Source: an uncultured Actinomycetes bacterium (GTDB lineage: Bacteria > Actinomycetota > Actinomycetes > Nanopelagicales > Nanopelagicaceae). Taken from it: a DNA stretch of 58,412 nucleotides. The notes under the pieces are model-generated. The model made no database searches and was not told the DNA's origin. It saw only the letters and a list, made by a program, of their open reading frames with translations. Shown here piece by piece: positions 40,834 to 50,220 of the stretch (position 1 is its first letter; each line of letters starts with the position of its first letter). Location of the stretch: NCBI GenBank assembly GCA_903873185.1, contig CAIQNN010000050.1, forward strand, positions 1 through 58,412. The letters are read 5' to 3'. A program made the position numbers and the translations under genes.

Positions 40834-41733
40834 ATGACCAGCGGATTGATCGAACAATATGAGGAGCACTTAGCTCTAGTTCGTAATCTGGCCGATAATT
40901 CGATTCGCGGTTATGTCTCTGATTTGGAATCGCTCTTAAAGCACTTGGCAAAACTCGAAATCGTAGAATTTTCTGATCTGCAATTGACCCACATCAGATC
41001 CTGGCTCGCTAATCAGCAAGCGACCGGAACTTCCAGATCCACATTGGCTCGCCGCATAGTTTCAATTCGAGCTTTCACGTACTGGGCTGCTAGCCAAGGT
41101 TGGATTAAGGAAGATTTTGGCGCCTCATTAGCAATTCCCAAGCCACTAAAAACTTTGCCCGAAGTTCTCACCCAAAGTGATGCTGCAACTGTGTTGGAAT
41201 CGTTACAGACCAGGGCGACTGAAGAACCGACTGCGCTTCATCTTCGAGACCTGGCAATCGTCGAAGTTTTATATGCCGCCGGCATTCGAGTCTCGGAGTT
41301 GTGTGGTTTGAATTTGCTGGATTTGGACTCCGACCGAAATACCCTTCAAGTAATAGGTAAAGGAAATAAGCAGCGCGTCGTCCCACTGGGACTTCCTGCC
41401 AAAAGAGCCCTCGATGGTTATCTGGTGCGCGCCCGACCAGATTTGGTTACCAATGTTTCTGGCTCGGCCATCTTTTTAGGTTCCAGAGGAAAACGGCTGG
41501 ATCAACGAACCGCTCGCGAAGTCGTCTATCAAGCCATGAGCGCCGTTGGCTCGACCATGGGCCCACACGGCCTGCGCCACACCGCCGCGACCCATCTGCT
41601 AGAAGGGGGAGCCGACCTTCGAACCGTCCAAGAGATTTTGGGCCACTCCTCGTTATCGACGACTCAGATTTACACCCATGTCTCGGCCGAGCGCCTGCAA
41701 TCGGCTTATCAACAAGCCCACCCTCGAGCGTAA
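40834..41733 (+). CDS. xerC: Tyrosine recombinase XerC
   Basis: Site-specific recombinase that resolves chromosome dimers at dif with XerD. The 299-residue protein has the SAM-like N-terminal domain and the catalytic set R152 (AAGIRVSELCG), H245-x-x-R248 (PHGLRHTAATHLLEGG) and Y280 (STTQIYTHVS). Its position before rpsB is the usual actinobacterial one for XerC, so it is taken as chromosomal rather than a mobile integrase. Confidence 0.92.
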   Translation: MTSGLIEQYEEHLALVRNLADNSIRGYVSDLESLLKHLAKLEIVEFSDLQLTHIRSWLANQQATGTSRSTLARRIVSIRAFTYWAASQGWIKEDFGASLAIPKPLKTLPEVLTQSDAATVLESLQTRATEEPTALHLRDLAIVEVLYAAGIRVSELCGLNLLDLDSDRNTLQVIGKGNKQRVVPLGLPAKRALDGYLVRARPDLVTNVSGSAIFLGSRGKRLDQRTAREVVYQAMSAVGSTMGPHGLRHTAATHLLEGGADLRTVQEILGHSSLSTTQIYTHVSAERLQSAYQQAHPRA

Positions 41734-41775
41734 ATAAGGTAGAAACGGACACCCCAAAAGGAATAACATTTCAAT

Positions 41776-42021
41776 ATGGGAATGAATATTAAGAGCCCCG
41801 AGGCGCACGAACTCGCGGCAAAGCTGGCTTCCCTCTACCACGAAACGCTTACCGAAGCGGTCACAGTGGCACTTCGAGAGCGGCTTGCTCGAGCGAGCCG
41901 CGAAGAACCGATCAAGCGAATGAAGGCGCTGGCGGAAGAAATTCATAAATTGATGCCAGAAGGCATGACCAGTGAAAACGCGACCGATTTTCTTTATAAC
42001 GAAGAAGGATTACCCGTTTGA
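41776..42021 (+). CDS. vapB: VapB-type antitoxin (PSK_trans_fac family), orphan
   Basis: An 81-residue protein with the Rv0623-like antitoxin pattern: MNIKSPEAHELAAKLASL, then LTEAVTVALRERLAR, a ribbon-helix-helix-like DNA-binding part, then a toxin-binding tail ending NATDFLYNEEGLPV. AAAGGA precedes the ATG. In typical loci a vapC PIN-domain toxin overlaps the vapB stop. Here only a seven-residue opening matching vapC (LKLAVDS, read from TTG) follows before a stop, so the toxin appears lost. Confidence 0.85.
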   Translation: MGMNIKSPEAHELAAKLASLYHETLTEAVTVALRERLARASREEPIKRMKALAEEIHKLMPEGMTSENATDFLYNEEGLPV

Positions 42022-42041
42022 AGCTGGCGGTGGATTCCTAG
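42018..42041 (+). pseudogene. Possible vapC 5' remnant
   Basis: Read from the TTG that overlaps the vapB stop, the codons give (M)KLAVDS and then TAG. PIN-domain toxins typically begin with a short hydrophobic strand and the first catalytic aspartate (M-x-LAVDTSAL or similar). No further PIN sequence is found in any frame downstream. The match is only seven residues, so chance cannot be excluded. Confidence 0.4.
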
Positions 42042-42383
42042 GCGCCTCTCGCCATTTGCCTCAAGGCGCCACTGCTTTTCAAAGGGGCCGATTTTGCGCA
42101 TACTGACGTCCAGACTCTCTAGCGCCCCGGTCCTCGGGTAATGGGCGCTCGGACCATCAGTTAGACTTGCCCCAGCATCAACCTCGGAAGTAACCACACC
42201 AGTTGTGATCACTAAAGGGGAAGGTGACTTCGCGCGTCTTACCCGACGATCTTCTATCGGGAGCCATTTCGGTCCAGCTTCGGCTGGTCGGTGATTAGAC
42301 GCCAGGGATCAGAACAAATTGTTCCGATCAACAACCGAGTGTGCGCTCGCTAACCCGTGCGCGCAAAGAAGGAGTGTGCCGCC
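42041..42383 (+). promoter_or_regulatory. Structured rpsB upstream region
   Basis: This 343-bp gene-free stretch holds several inverted repeats: GGCGCCT/AGGCGCC (42041-42047 with 42064-42070), which may end the vapB transcript; CCAGC-TTCG-GCTGG at 42274-42287, a stable UUCG tetraloop hairpin; and GATC-A-GAACAA-A-TTGTTC-C-GATC at 42307-42329. TAGACT at 42162-42167 is a possible -10 box, without a convincing -35. AAGGAG before the ATG is the ribosome binding site. rpsB leaders in other phyla bind S2; the same here is inference. Confidence 0.5.
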
Positions 42384-43250
42384 ATGGCGGTTGTAACAAT
42401 GCGAGAACTTCTCGACAGCGGAGTCCACTTCGGACACCAGACGCGTCGATGGAATCCAAAGATGAAGCGCTTTATTTTCGCCGAGCGCAATGGCATTTAC
42501 ATCATTGATATTCAGCAATCACTTGCCTTGATTGATAGCGCTTATAACTTCATTCAAGACACAGTTGCTAAGGGCGGACATATCTTGTTCGTCGGTACCA
42601 AGAAGCAGGCACACGAGCCAATCAAGCAACAATCAGCTCGCGTCGGAATGCCTTACGTTACCGAGCGTTGGTTGGGTGGAATGTTGACCAACTTCCCAAC
42701 GGTCTACAAGCGAATTCAGCGTTTAAAGGAATTGGAAGCGCTAGAAAATTCCAATGACCAACTATTGACCAAGAAGGAACTTTTGGTTCTTCGTCGCGAG
42801 CGCGAGAAGCTAACCAAGAACCTTGAAGGTATTCGTAATATGACCAAGTTGCCGTCAGCAATTTGGGTAGTCGATACCAAGAAGGAGCACCTTGCTGTTG
42901 CCGAAGCGCACAAGCTCGGAATTCCAGTCGTTGCAATCTTGGATACCAACTGCGATCCAGATGAAGTTGATTACAAGATTCCTGGCAACGATGATGCCAT
43001 TCGTTCAATCGGTTTGCTGACTCGCGTTATTGCTGATGCAGCTGCCGCTGGCCTGCAAGCACGCTCTGCAAATGCCGCTGCCGCTTCTGACCAAGGAATT
43101 GCACAACCCGCAGTTGCTGCCGAGCCATTGGCTGATTGGGAGAAGGACCTCCTCGGAGCTCCTGCAACCGAAGCCGTTGTTGAAGCACCAGCTGAAGCAG
43201 TTGTTGAAGCACCAGTAACCGAAGTTGCACCAGAAAAAATTGGAGAATAA
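42384..43250 (+). CDS. rpsB: 30S ribosomal protein S2
   Basis: The 288-residue protein begins [21 protein letters not shown] and contains the S2 signature segments [11 protein letters not shown] and [22 protein letters not shown] 42384 is chosen over an upstream GTG since AAGGAG lies before it. The C-terminal 60 residues are Ala/Val/Glu/Pro-rich with an in-frame repeat ([16 protein letters not shown]), an extension common in Actinobacteria. The start codon lies in the palindrome CCGCCATGGCGG. tsf follows 4 bp later. Confidence 0.97.
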   Translation: MAVVTMRELLDSGVHFGHQTRRWNPKMKRFIFAERNGIYIIDIQQSLALIDSAYNFIQDTVAKGGHILFVGTKKQAHEPIKQQSARVGMPYVTERWLGGMLTNFPTVYKRIQRLKELEALENSNDQLLTKKELLVLRREREKLTKNLEGIRNMTKLPSAIWVVDTKKEHLAVAEAHKLGIPVVAILDTNCDPDEVDYKIPGNDDAIRSIGLLTRVIADAAAAGLQARSANAAAASDQGIAQPAVAAEPLADWEKDLLGAPATEAVVEAPAEAVVEAPVTEVAPEKIGE

Positions 43251-43254
43251 TTAA

Positions 43255-44085
43255 GTGGCTGCATATACCGCAGAAGATGTAAAGAAGCTCCGCGAGGCAA
43301 CCGCCGCCGGAATGTTGGATTGCAAGAAGGCGCTCGATGAGGCTGAAGGCGATTTTGATAAGGCCGTTGAAATCATCCGCGTTAAAGGCCAAAAGGGCGT
43401 TACCAAGCGCGAGGGTCGCACGACCTCAAACGGTTTGGTAATTGCAAAGGCTGAGGGCAATGTTGGCGTGATGTTGGAACTCAACTGTGAGACCGACTTT
43501 GTTGCCAAGGGTGAGCGTTTTCAAGCTGTAGCAGATGAGCTCTTGGCTCACCTTGCTGACAGCAAGATTGGCGAACTAAGTGCCTTCTTAGCCTCCACCT
43601 TGCCTTCGGGCAAGAGCGTCCAGGTTGCTATCGATGAAGCAAATGCCACTTTGGGCGAGAAGATCGAACTTCGCCGGATCGGCGTTCTCGAAGGCTCCCC
43701 AGTTGCGCTCTACCTTCACCGCACCAGCCCAGACTTGCCACCACAACTTGGTGTGCTAGTTCAACTGGCCTCCGATGCGCTCGAGGCTGGAAAAGATGTT
43801 GCTCAACATATCGCCGCGTTTGCTCCCTCATTTGTTCGTCGGGAAGATATTCCAGCCGAAGATCTAGCGAGCGAGCGTCGAATCGCTGAAGAGACCGCCC
43901 GCAATGAGGGTAAGCCAGAAGCTTCGATCGCCAAGATCGTTGAAGGCCGACTGACTGGTTATGTGAAGGAAGTTAGTTTGCTCGAACAATCCTTTGCTAA
44001 AGATGCCAAGAAGACGGTCCAGCAGATCCTGGATGAGGCAAAGACTGCCGTGTCGGCATTTCACCGATTCCGAGTTGGTCAGTAA
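43255..44085 (+). CDS. tsf: Elongation factor Ts
   Basis: Guanine nucleotide exchange factor for EF-Tu. The 276-residue protein has the UBA-like N-terminus (VKKLREATAAGMLDCKKAL), the exchange core with LNCETDFVAKGERF, and the dimerisation domain (FAPSFVRREDIPAE). GTG start with GGAGA upstream. It follows rpsB closely, as in nearly all bacteria. Confidence 0.97.
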   Translation: MAAYTAEDVKKLREATAAGMLDCKKALDEAEGDFDKAVEIIRVKGQKGVTKREGRTTSNGLVIAKAEGNVGVMLELNCETDFVAKGERFQAVADELLAHLADSKIGELSAFLASTLPSGKSVQVAIDEANATLGEKIELRRIGVLEGSPVALYLHRTSPDLPPQLGVLVQLASDALEAGKDVAQHIAAFAPSFVRREDIPAEDLASERRIAEETARNEGKPEASIAKIVEGRLTGYVKEVSLLEQSFAKDAKKTVQQILDEAKTAVSAFHRFRVGQ

Positions 44086-44119
44086 TCTAGCCACTATCGC
44101 ACTTATTCGTTCCAATTAG

Positions 44120-44170
44120 TTAAGGAGCACTCACTATGACCACAAAAGGTTACAAGCGAGTGCTCCTTAA
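44120..44170 (+). promoter_or_regulatory. Hairpin sequestering the pyrH ribosome binding site
   Basis: TTAAGGAGCACTC (44120-44132) and GAGTGCTCCTTAA (44158-44170) are a perfect 13-bp inverted repeat. The left arm contains the ribosome binding site AAGGAG, the 25-nt loop carries the pyrH ATG, and the right arm lies in codons 8-12 (RVLLK). If folded, the RNA would hide the site and block initiation. Confidence 0.75.
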
Positions 44171-44852
44171 ACTTTCTGGCGAGGTATTTGGTGGCGTTAA
44201 AGGAATTGGCGTTGATCCAGATGTAGTGCACGAGATTGCTGGTCAGATTGCCGATGTGGTTCGAGCCGGTACTCAGATCGCAATTGTTGTTGGTGGTGGC
44301 AATTACTTCCGTGGTTCCGAACTTCAAATGCGCGGAATGGATCGAGCCCGCGCCGACTATATGGGTATGTTAGGAACGGTGATGAACTGCCTAGCTCTTC
44401 AAGATTTCTTGGAGAAGGAGGGCATCGATACTCGCGTACAAACCGCCATCACTATGGGCCAAGTCGCTGAGCCTTACATTCCACGGCGCGCAATCAGACA
44501 TTTAGAAAAGGGTCGGGTCGTAATTTTCGGCGCCGGTGCCGGGATGCCATTCTTTACAACCGATACCGTTGCAGCGCAGCGCGCTCTCGAAATTGGTAGC
44601 GAAGCTCTCCTTCTGGCTAAGAGTGGGGTGGACGGGGTTTACACCGCCGATCCAAAGAAAGATCCAACTGCCACAAAATATCAACAGGTCAGTTTCGATG
44701 ATGTGCTGCGCAAATCCTTGGCAGTCGCAGATGCCGCAGCTTTTAGCCTCTGCCGCGAAAATAAGTTGCCAATTATCGTTTTTGATCTAAAAACACAGGG
44801 AAATATCGCTCGCGCCGTTCGCGGGGAACCGGTCGGAACCCTCGTCTCCTAA
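44136..44852 (+). CDS. pyrH: UMP kinase
   Basis: Phosphorylates UMP to UDP; bacterial UMP kinase is a hexamer activated by GTP and inhibited by UTP. The 238-residue protein begins [16 protein letters not shown] and has [20 protein letters not shown] and GTGNPFFTTDT-like [15 protein letters not shown], the family set. The start follows AAGGAG by a normal gap, but this site is in a 13-bp inverted repeat with the coding sequence. It lies 50 bp after tsf and before frr, the universal order. Confidence 0.97.
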   Translation: MTTKGYKRVLLKLSGEVFGGVKGIGVDPDVVHEIAGQIADVVRAGTQIAIVVGGGNYFRGSELQMRGMDRARADYMGMLGTVMNCLALQDFLEKEGIDTRVQTAITMGQVAEPYIPRRAIRHLEKGRVVIFGAGAGMPFFTTDTVAAQRALEIGSEALLLAKSGVDGVYTADPKKDPTATKYQQVSFDDVLRKSLAVADAAAFSLCRENKLPIIVFDLKTQGNIARAVRGEPVGTLVS

Positions 44853-44908
44853 TTTCACTATACGATTTGGCTCTGGCTAATGGCTGGAAACATATATAAG
44901 GGAGCACG

Positions 44909-45472
44909 ATGTCCGATTTAGCAACAGCGCTTAGCGAAGCTAGCGCCAAGATGTCCAAAGCCGTTGAGGTCGCCAAGGAAGACTTTGGCGCCATCCGAAC
45001 TGGGCGTGCGCATCCATCGATGTTTGCCAAGATTGCCGTTGATTATTACGGCAGCTATACCCCGCTCTCACAGCTCGCTACCTTTCAAGTTCCCGAAGCT
45101 CGAATGGCCATCATCACTCCCTTCGATAAGAGTGCAATGGCCGTTATTGAAAAGGCGATTCGCGAATCTGATCTTGGCGTTAACCCCGCATCAGATGGCG
45201 TTGTAATTCGCGTTAACTTCCCACAACTGACTGAAGAGCGCCGCAAGGAATACATCAAGGTTGCCAGAGCCAAAGCCGAAGATTCTAAGATTTCAATTCG
45301 AAATATTCGCCGAAGCGCAAAAGAGGCGCTCGAGAAGCTAGAGAAGGATGGCGATGTCGGCAAGGACGATGTAGCCCGTGCCGAGAAGGAGCTAGACAAG
45401 GCGACGGCAGATCATGTTTCTCGAATTGACGACCTGTTGAAGCACAAGGAGACCGAACTTCTCGAAGTTTGA
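44909..45472 (+). CDS. frr: Ribosome recycling factor
   Basis: Splits post-termination ribosomes with EF-G. The 187-residue protein has the hinge and core signature IRTGRAHPSMFAKI and, near the C-terminus, EERRKEYIKVARAKAEDSK and IRRSAKEALEKL. GGGAG precedes the ATG. cdsA follows at once. Confidence 0.97.
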   Translation: MSDLATALSEASAKMSKAVEVAKEDFGAIRTGRAHPSMFAKIAVDYYGSYTPLSQLATFQVPEARMAIITPFDKSAMAVIEKAIRESDLGVNPASDGVVIRVNFPQLTEERRKEYIKVARAKAEDSKISIRNIRRSAKEALEKLEKDGDVGKDDVARAEKELDKATADHVSRIDDLLKHKETELLEV

Positions 45473-45477
45473 TCATT

Positions 45478-46326
45478 ATGGAAGATATACATTCGATCAA
45501 CGATGCCATCAATAAGAAGGCTGGAAGAAAGTTAATTCCCTCCATCTTGGTATCGCTCTCGATTTTACTTTTGGTATTCGGAACTATTTATTACGCCCCA
45601 ATTCTCTTTGGTGCGCTAATTTGGCTCGCCATAATGTTAGCAATCCGAGAAATTGTTCGAGCCTACAAATCTGCCGGCATCGACTTACCTGAGCGAGCAC
45701 TTCAACTTGCCGGAACCGCGCTTCTTGTTTCGGCTTGGTATGGTCGAGTTTCTGGCCTGGCAGTTGCAACTGCGATTGCGATTCCTAACTTGTTGGTTTA
45801 TCTATTGGTTCGAAACTCCAAAGATTTTGTAAAGCGCTCAACGGCGGCAACATTTGCGATCTTCTACATTCCGTTCTTGGCCGGCTTTTTATTGCTCCTT
45901 GCTCACCACGAAAACGGTGGTGGCCGGATTCTTACCTTGGTAGTCCTAGTTAGTTGCAATGACACCTTTGCGTATCTATCAGGGGTGCTCTTTGGAAAAC
46001 ATCCATTAGCTCCGCACATCAGCCCAAAGAAAACTTGGGAAGGTTTGATCGGCGCGCTAATTGCAACAACGGTTGGCTCAGCTCTCGCCTTTAGATTTGC
46101 CTTGGATTCAGAATGGTGGCTCGGTGCTGGTATCGGGGTGATGGCGGTAATCACTGCGACTTCTGGCGATTTAATTGAGTCCGCAGTAAAACGAGATTTA
46201 GCAATTAAAGATATGGGCGCAATTTTGCCTGGCCATGGTGGCATTCTTGATCGAATTGATTCGGTGCTCTTCACAGCGCCAGCAGTCTGGTTCGCCCTCG
46301 AACTAATAAAGCACTTCAACTGGTAG
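45478..46326 (+). CDS. cdsA: Phosphatidate cytidylyltransferase
   Basis: Membrane enzyme making CDP-diacylglycerol from phosphatidate. The product of 282 residues has about eight hydrophobic helices and the C-terminal signature [19 protein letters not shown] followed by [12 protein letters not shown], with the substrate motif [15 protein letters not shown] 45478 is preferred to a TTG that overlaps the frr stop. rlmN starts 2 bp after its stop. Confidence 0.94.
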   Translation: MEDIHSINDAINKKAGRKLIPSILVSLSILLLVFGTIYYAPILFGALIWLAIMLAIREIVRAYKSAGIDLPERALQLAGTALLVSAWYGRVSGLAVATAIAIPNLLVYLLVRNSKDFVKRSTAATFAIFYIPFLAGFLLLLAHHENGGGRILTLVVLVSCNDTFAYLSGVLFGKHPLAPHISPKKTWEGLIGALIATTVGSALAFRFALDSEWWLGAGIGVMAVITATSGDLIESAVKRDLAIKDMGAILPGHGGILDRIDSVLFTAPAVWFALELIKHFNW

Positions 46327-46328
46327 AG

Positions 46329-47471
46329 ATGGCGGATATGGAAATTAAGTTAGTTTTTGACGAACCCAAACAGCGGGTCAAACCACCAAAGCATTTCGCC
46401 GATCTCTCACCAGAAGAGCGCAAAGCTAAAGCAATTGAACTGGGAATTCCAGCTTTTCGCGCCAATCAGATGGCGGTTCACTTCTTTACCCACTTTAACG
46501 ATGACCCAGATTCTTGGACCGATATTCCCAAGGAATTGCGCCAGACCATGGCCGCCGAATTCACCCCTAAATTAATCACCTTAGTTAAATCAATTACTTG
46601 TGATAACGGCAAGACTCGGAAGGACCTCTGGAAGCTGCACGATGGCGTTTTAGTTGAGAGCGTTTTGATGCGCTACTCCGACCGAACCACCGTATGCATT
46701 TCATCTCAGGCAGGCTGTGGAATGAACTGTCCGTTCTGCGCCACCGGCCAAGCGGGTTTAACGCGCAACTTAACAGCGGGGGAGATTACCGCCCAGGTCG
46801 TTGCTGCCGCTCGAATTTGTGCCAGCGGTGAACTAGAAGGCGGGCCAACCCGGCTTTCAAATGTGGTCTTCATGGGCATGGGCGAACCAATGGCCAACTA
46901 CAACGCCGTAATGCGTTCGGTGCGAAATATCACCAGCCCACAACCAGATGGCTTGGGAATTGGTGCGCGCTCGGTAACAGTTTCTACTGTTGGTCTGGTA
47001 AATGGCATTGAGAAATTAACGCAGGAAGGAATCCCCGTCACCTTGGCGGTTTCCTTGCATACTCCTGATGATGAACTTCGAGATACCTTGGTTCCAATTA
47101 ACTCTCGCTGGAAAGTTCGCGAAGTGCTTGAAGCGGCAGACAAGTACGCCGATACCACGGGTCGTCGCTACTCCATCGAGTACGCACTCATTCGCGATAT
47201 TAATGATCAGGCATGGCGATCAGATCTACTTGGCCGATTGCTTCGCAACCGAAATGCCCATGTGAATTTAATTCCGCTAAACCCCACCCCTGGATCAAAA
47301 TGGACGGCATCTAGACAAGAAGATGAAGATGAGTTTGTCCGCATCCTTGAAAGTTATGGCGTTCCCGTTACAGTCCGAGATACCCGTGGCCGTGAAATTG
47401 ATGGCGCATGTGGTCAGTTAGCAGCCGCAGAGACCGCCTCTCCGGTCGTGATCGAAGGAGTACCGCTATGA
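46329..47471 (+). CDS. rlmN: Dual-specificity 23S rRNA/tRNA methyltransferase RlmN
   Basis: Radical SAM enzyme that methylates A2503 of 23S rRNA and A37 of some tRNAs. The 380-residue protein has the cluster C130-x3-C134-x2-C137 ([16 protein letters not shown]), the [12 protein letters not shown] region and a second essential cysteine in the C-terminal [10 protein letters not shown]. The stop overlaps the next gene by 4 bp (ATGA), coupling rlmN to a polyamine gene rather than to dxr. Confidence 0.95.
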   Translation: MADMEIKLVFDEPKQRVKPPKHFADLSPEERKAKAIELGIPAFRANQMAVHFFTHFNDDPDSWTDIPKELRQTMAAEFTPKLITLVKSITCDNGKTRKDLWKLHDGVLVESVLMRYSDRTTVCISSQAGCGMNCPFCATGQAGLTRNLTAGEITAQVVAAARICASGELEGGPTRLSNVVFMGMGEPMANYNAVMRSVRNITSPQPDGLGIGARSVTVSTVGLVNGIEKLTQEGIPVTLAVSLHTPDDELRDTLVPINSRWKVREVLEAADKYADTTGRRYSIEYALIRDINDQAWRSDLLGRLLRNRNAHVNLIPLNPTPGSKWTASRQEDEDEFVRILESYGVPVTVRDTRGREIDGACGQLAAAETASPVVIEGVPL

Positions 47472-48895
47472 AGACTCTCCATAATTTTATTGATGGTCAG
47501 TATGTGCCATCGTCCTCTGGAGAGACCGGCCACATTATTAATCCCGCCACCGGCCAGGAGTATGCCACCGCTCCTATTTCTAATGGTGCCGATGTCGATA
47601 TCGCGATGAACGCTGCCGAGCGCGGCTTTGAAGCTTGGAAAGATGCCACACCTTCAGAACGCCAACGCGCACTTTTAAAGATCGCCGACGCTTTTGAGTC
47701 GCGCTCTGAAGAGTTGATCGCAATTGAGAGCGAGAACACCGGTAAGCCAATCTCTTTAACCCGCTCCGAAGAAGTGCCGCCAATGATCGACCAGATTCGC
47801 TTCTTCGCCGGCGCGGCGCGAAATCTTGAAGGCAAATCAGCGGGGGAGTACATGCACGGAATGACCTCCTTTATTCGCCGCGAACCAATTGGAATATGTG
47901 CGCAAGTGACGCCATGGAATTACCCGATGATGATGGCGGTATGGAAGTGGGCGCCAGCAATCGCCGCCGGTAACGCCGTTGTCTTAAAACCAAGCGACAC
48001 CACCCCAGCATCAACGGTCTGGATGGCCGGCGTCATGTCGGAATTCCTACCGTTTGGCGTCTTCAATGTTATTTGCGGTGATCGCGACAGCGGCCGCGCC
48101 TTGGTGGAGCATGACAGCCCTGCAATGGTCTCAATTACCGGCTCAGTCCGAGCGGGAATCGAAGTTGCGAAATCCGCTGCCAATGATGTTAAGAAGGTTC
48201 ACCTGGAACTTGGCGGTAAAGCTCCAGTTGTTGTCTTCGCCGATGCCAATCTTGAAGCGGCCGCCGAAGCGATCGCCATAGCTGGCTATTTCAACGCAGG
48301 TCAAGATTGCACCGCAGCCACAAGAGTCTTGGTCGAGGCAACTGTCTACGATCAATTTGTCGAACTATTGGCAAATGAAGCGACCAATAACATCGCCACC
48401 GGAGCGCCGGATGAGGATGTCTTGTATGGCCCAGTCAACAATGCCAATCAACTTGCTCGAGTCTCTGGCTTTATAGAGCGAACGCCGGCCCACGCCAAGG
48501 TAGTTGCGGGCGGCAACGCGATCAACCGGGCTGGCTATTTCTTTGCGCCAACCGTTGTGGCGGGTCTCCATCAAAACGACGAGATGATTCAAAATGAGAT
48601 CTTCGGTCCAGTAATCACGATTCAAAAGTTCACTGACGAAGCCGAAGCTATTAAGAAGGCCAATGATGTGGCTTACGGGCTGGCATCTAGCGTTTGGACC
48701 CGCGACCATAGTCGAGCGATGCGGATGGCAAAGGCCTTTGATTTCGGCTGCGTCTGGATCAATACCCATATCCCGATCGTTGCCGAGATGCCGCACGGCG
48801 GCTTCAAACATTCGGGCTACGGGAAAGATCTCTCGACTTATGGCTTCGAGGATTACACCCGGATCAAGCATGTGATGACAAATCTCAACGCCTAA
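47468..48895 (+). CDS. Gamma-aminobutyraldehyde dehydrogenase (aldehyde dehydrogenase)
   Basis: NAD(P)-dependent aldehyde dehydrogenase of 475 residues. The catalytic Cys is in [16 protein letters not shown], the general-base Glu in [14 protein letters not shown], and the cofactor region in [18 protein letters not shown] and SITGSVRAG. The segment pattern resembles aminobutyraldehyde (PatD/PuuC-like) enzymes, and its place beside a polyamine transporter, agmatinase and GabT supports oxidation of 4-aminobutanal to GABA. ATG 47468 overlaps the rlmN stop. Betaine aldehyde dehydrogenase is the main alternative. Confidence 0.85.
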   Translation: MKTLHNFIDGQYVPSSSGETGHIINPATGQEYATAPISNGADVDIAMNAAERGFEAWKDATPSERQRALLKIADAFESRSEELIAIESENTGKPISLTRSEEVPPMIDQIRFFAGAARNLEGKSAGEYMHGMTSFIRREPIGICAQVTPWNYPMMMAVWKWAPAIAAGNAVVLKPSDTTPASTVWMAGVMSEFLPFGVFNVICGDRDSGRALVEHDSPAMVSITGSVRAGIEVAKSAANDVKKVHLELGGKAPVVVFADANLEAAAEAIAIAGYFNAGQDCTAATRVLVEATVYDQFVELLANEATNNIATGAPDEDVLYGPVNNANQLARVSGFIERTPAHAKVVAGGNAINRAGYFFAPTVVAGLHQNDEMIQNEIFGPVITIQKFTDEAEAIKKANDVAYGLASSVWTRDHSRAMRMAKAFDFGCVWINTHIPIVAEMPHGGFKHSGYGKDLSTYGFEDYTRIKHVMTNLNA

Positions 48896-49035
48896 GTGCT
48901 AGCACCACGGTTAACGAATTACTGAGAATCCGATTTTTCTCACGAATAGGTCGGTTTTCGGAAACTTCTAGGTCTAGGATTTGGCGATATCCAGTTCTGC
49001 CGCCCTGTCATCGATGTGAGTAGAAAGAAGTTGCC
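48896..49035 (+). promoter_or_regulatory. Intergenic region before the polyamine transporter
   Basis: Contains the palindrome GTGCTAGCAC next to the previous stop, a TGAGAA/TTCTCA hairpin followed downstream by T-rich sequence (about 48924-48941), and TAGGAT near 48973 as a possible -10 box for the transporter operon. None is conclusive. Confidence 0.3.
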
Positions 49036-50220
49036 ATGTCAGCCTCAAGTAAGGATCACGACCTCCCCATCGGAGCGAGCGAGTTAATCTCCGCTCCGTT
49101 CTCTCGCCGAGCCCTCTTGGCTGGCGCTGGCGGTCTAGGAGCTGCTTCTCTACTTGGTCAATTAAATGTCGAAGGTGCGCACGCTGCAACCCCGGCGACC
49201 CTGCGCTGGGCCAACTGGTCGCTCTATCTTGATTATGACAATAGGACTAAGAAGTACCCGACCCTAGAAGCTTTCATTAAGAAGACCAAGATTCCAACAA
49301 AGTACATGGAAGTCATCGACGATAACGACTCCTTTACTGCCAAGGTTCAACCGCAACTAAAATTGAAGAAAGATATCGGCTACGACATTGTGACAATGAC
49401 CGAGTGGATGGCAGCTCGTTGGCTCGCCTCCGGCTTTGTCCAAAAGTTTGACGATGCTGCGGTTCCAAATAAGAAGAATGTCCTCTCCTTCCTGGAAACT
49501 CGCCCATTTGATCCAGGTCGCCATTACAGCCTGCCTTGGGCTGGAATTATCGCTGGCTTTGCCTGGAATAAGTCCAAGCATCCAAAGGGCATCCACTCCA
49601 TTGAGCAACTCTTCGCCAAGGAAAATAAAGGCAAAGTAGAAGTACTTTCTGAAATGCGTGACACCATCGGGCTAGTCATGCTCTGGCAAGGCACTGATAT
49701 CTCCAAGCCATTTACCGAAGCTAAATTTATGAATGCCATCGACTATGTAACAAAGATGATTCACGATGGTTTCATTCGACAGGTAAAGGGCCAGTCATAC
49801 CAAGAAGATCTCATCAGCGGTGACGCCACGGCAGTTATTGGCTGGTCCGGTGATATCAATCAACTCAACTTGCAGAATTCAAATCAATTTGGCTTTGCTA
49901 TCCCAGATAGCGGCGGCACCTTCTCTACCGATAACTTGATGATTCCATCAACGTCGCCAAATAAACTCTCCGCGGAAAAGCTTATTAACTACTACTACGA
50001 TCCAGTAGTAGCGGCAAAGGTTGCTAACTACATCACTTACGTCTGCCCAGTAAATGGTGCCCAGGCTGCGATGGAGAAGATCAATCCGGCTCAGGTTCAC
50101 AACCCGTTGATCTTCCCAGATGACAAAATGTGGAAGAACCTCAAAGTCTTCCGTGGTTTGACTCCTGCCGAGATGATCAAGTTCTCCACCGCCTTCCAGA
50201 AAGCAAGTGGTAACGGGTAG
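49036..50220 (+). CDS. potD: Polyamine ABC transporter substrate-binding protein
   Basis: Periplasm-type binding protein that would deliver spermidine or putrescine to the PotABC-like permease. The 394-residue protein has a twin-arginine-type signal (SRRALLAGAGGLGAASLL, about residues 28-45) with no lipobox Cys, then the mature pattern LRWANWSLYLD and, later, DLISGDATAVIGWSGD, typical of PotD/PotF. AAGAAG precedes the ATG. potA follows with a 1-bp overlap. Exact ligand preference is inferred from agmatinase, GabT and aldehyde dehydrogenase next to it. Confidence 0.88.
   Translation: MSASSKDHDLPIGASELISAPFSRRALLAGAGGLGAASLLGQLNVEGAHAATPATLRWANWSLYLDYDNRTKKYPTLEAFIKKTKIPTKYMEVIDDNDSFTAKVQPQLKLKKDIGYDIVTMTEWMAARWLASGFVQKFDDAAVPNKKNVLSFLETRPFDPGRHYSLPWAGIIAGFAWNKSKHPKGIHSIEQLFAKENKGKVEVLSEMRDTIGLVMLWQGTDISKPFTEAKFMNAIDYVTKMIHDGFIRQVKGQSYQEDLISGDATAVIGWSGDINQLNLQNSNQFGFAIPDSGGTFSTDNLMIPSTSPNKLSAEKLINYYYDPVVAAKVANYITYVCPVNGAQAAMEKINPAQVHNPLIFPDDKMWKNLKVFRGLTPAEMIKFSTAFQKASGNG

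Noticed and set aside
40834-41733. XerC-like gene as the integrase of the tRNA-Gly island
   Set aside because: It is 38 kb away and in the conserved chromosomal XerC position upstream of rpsB.
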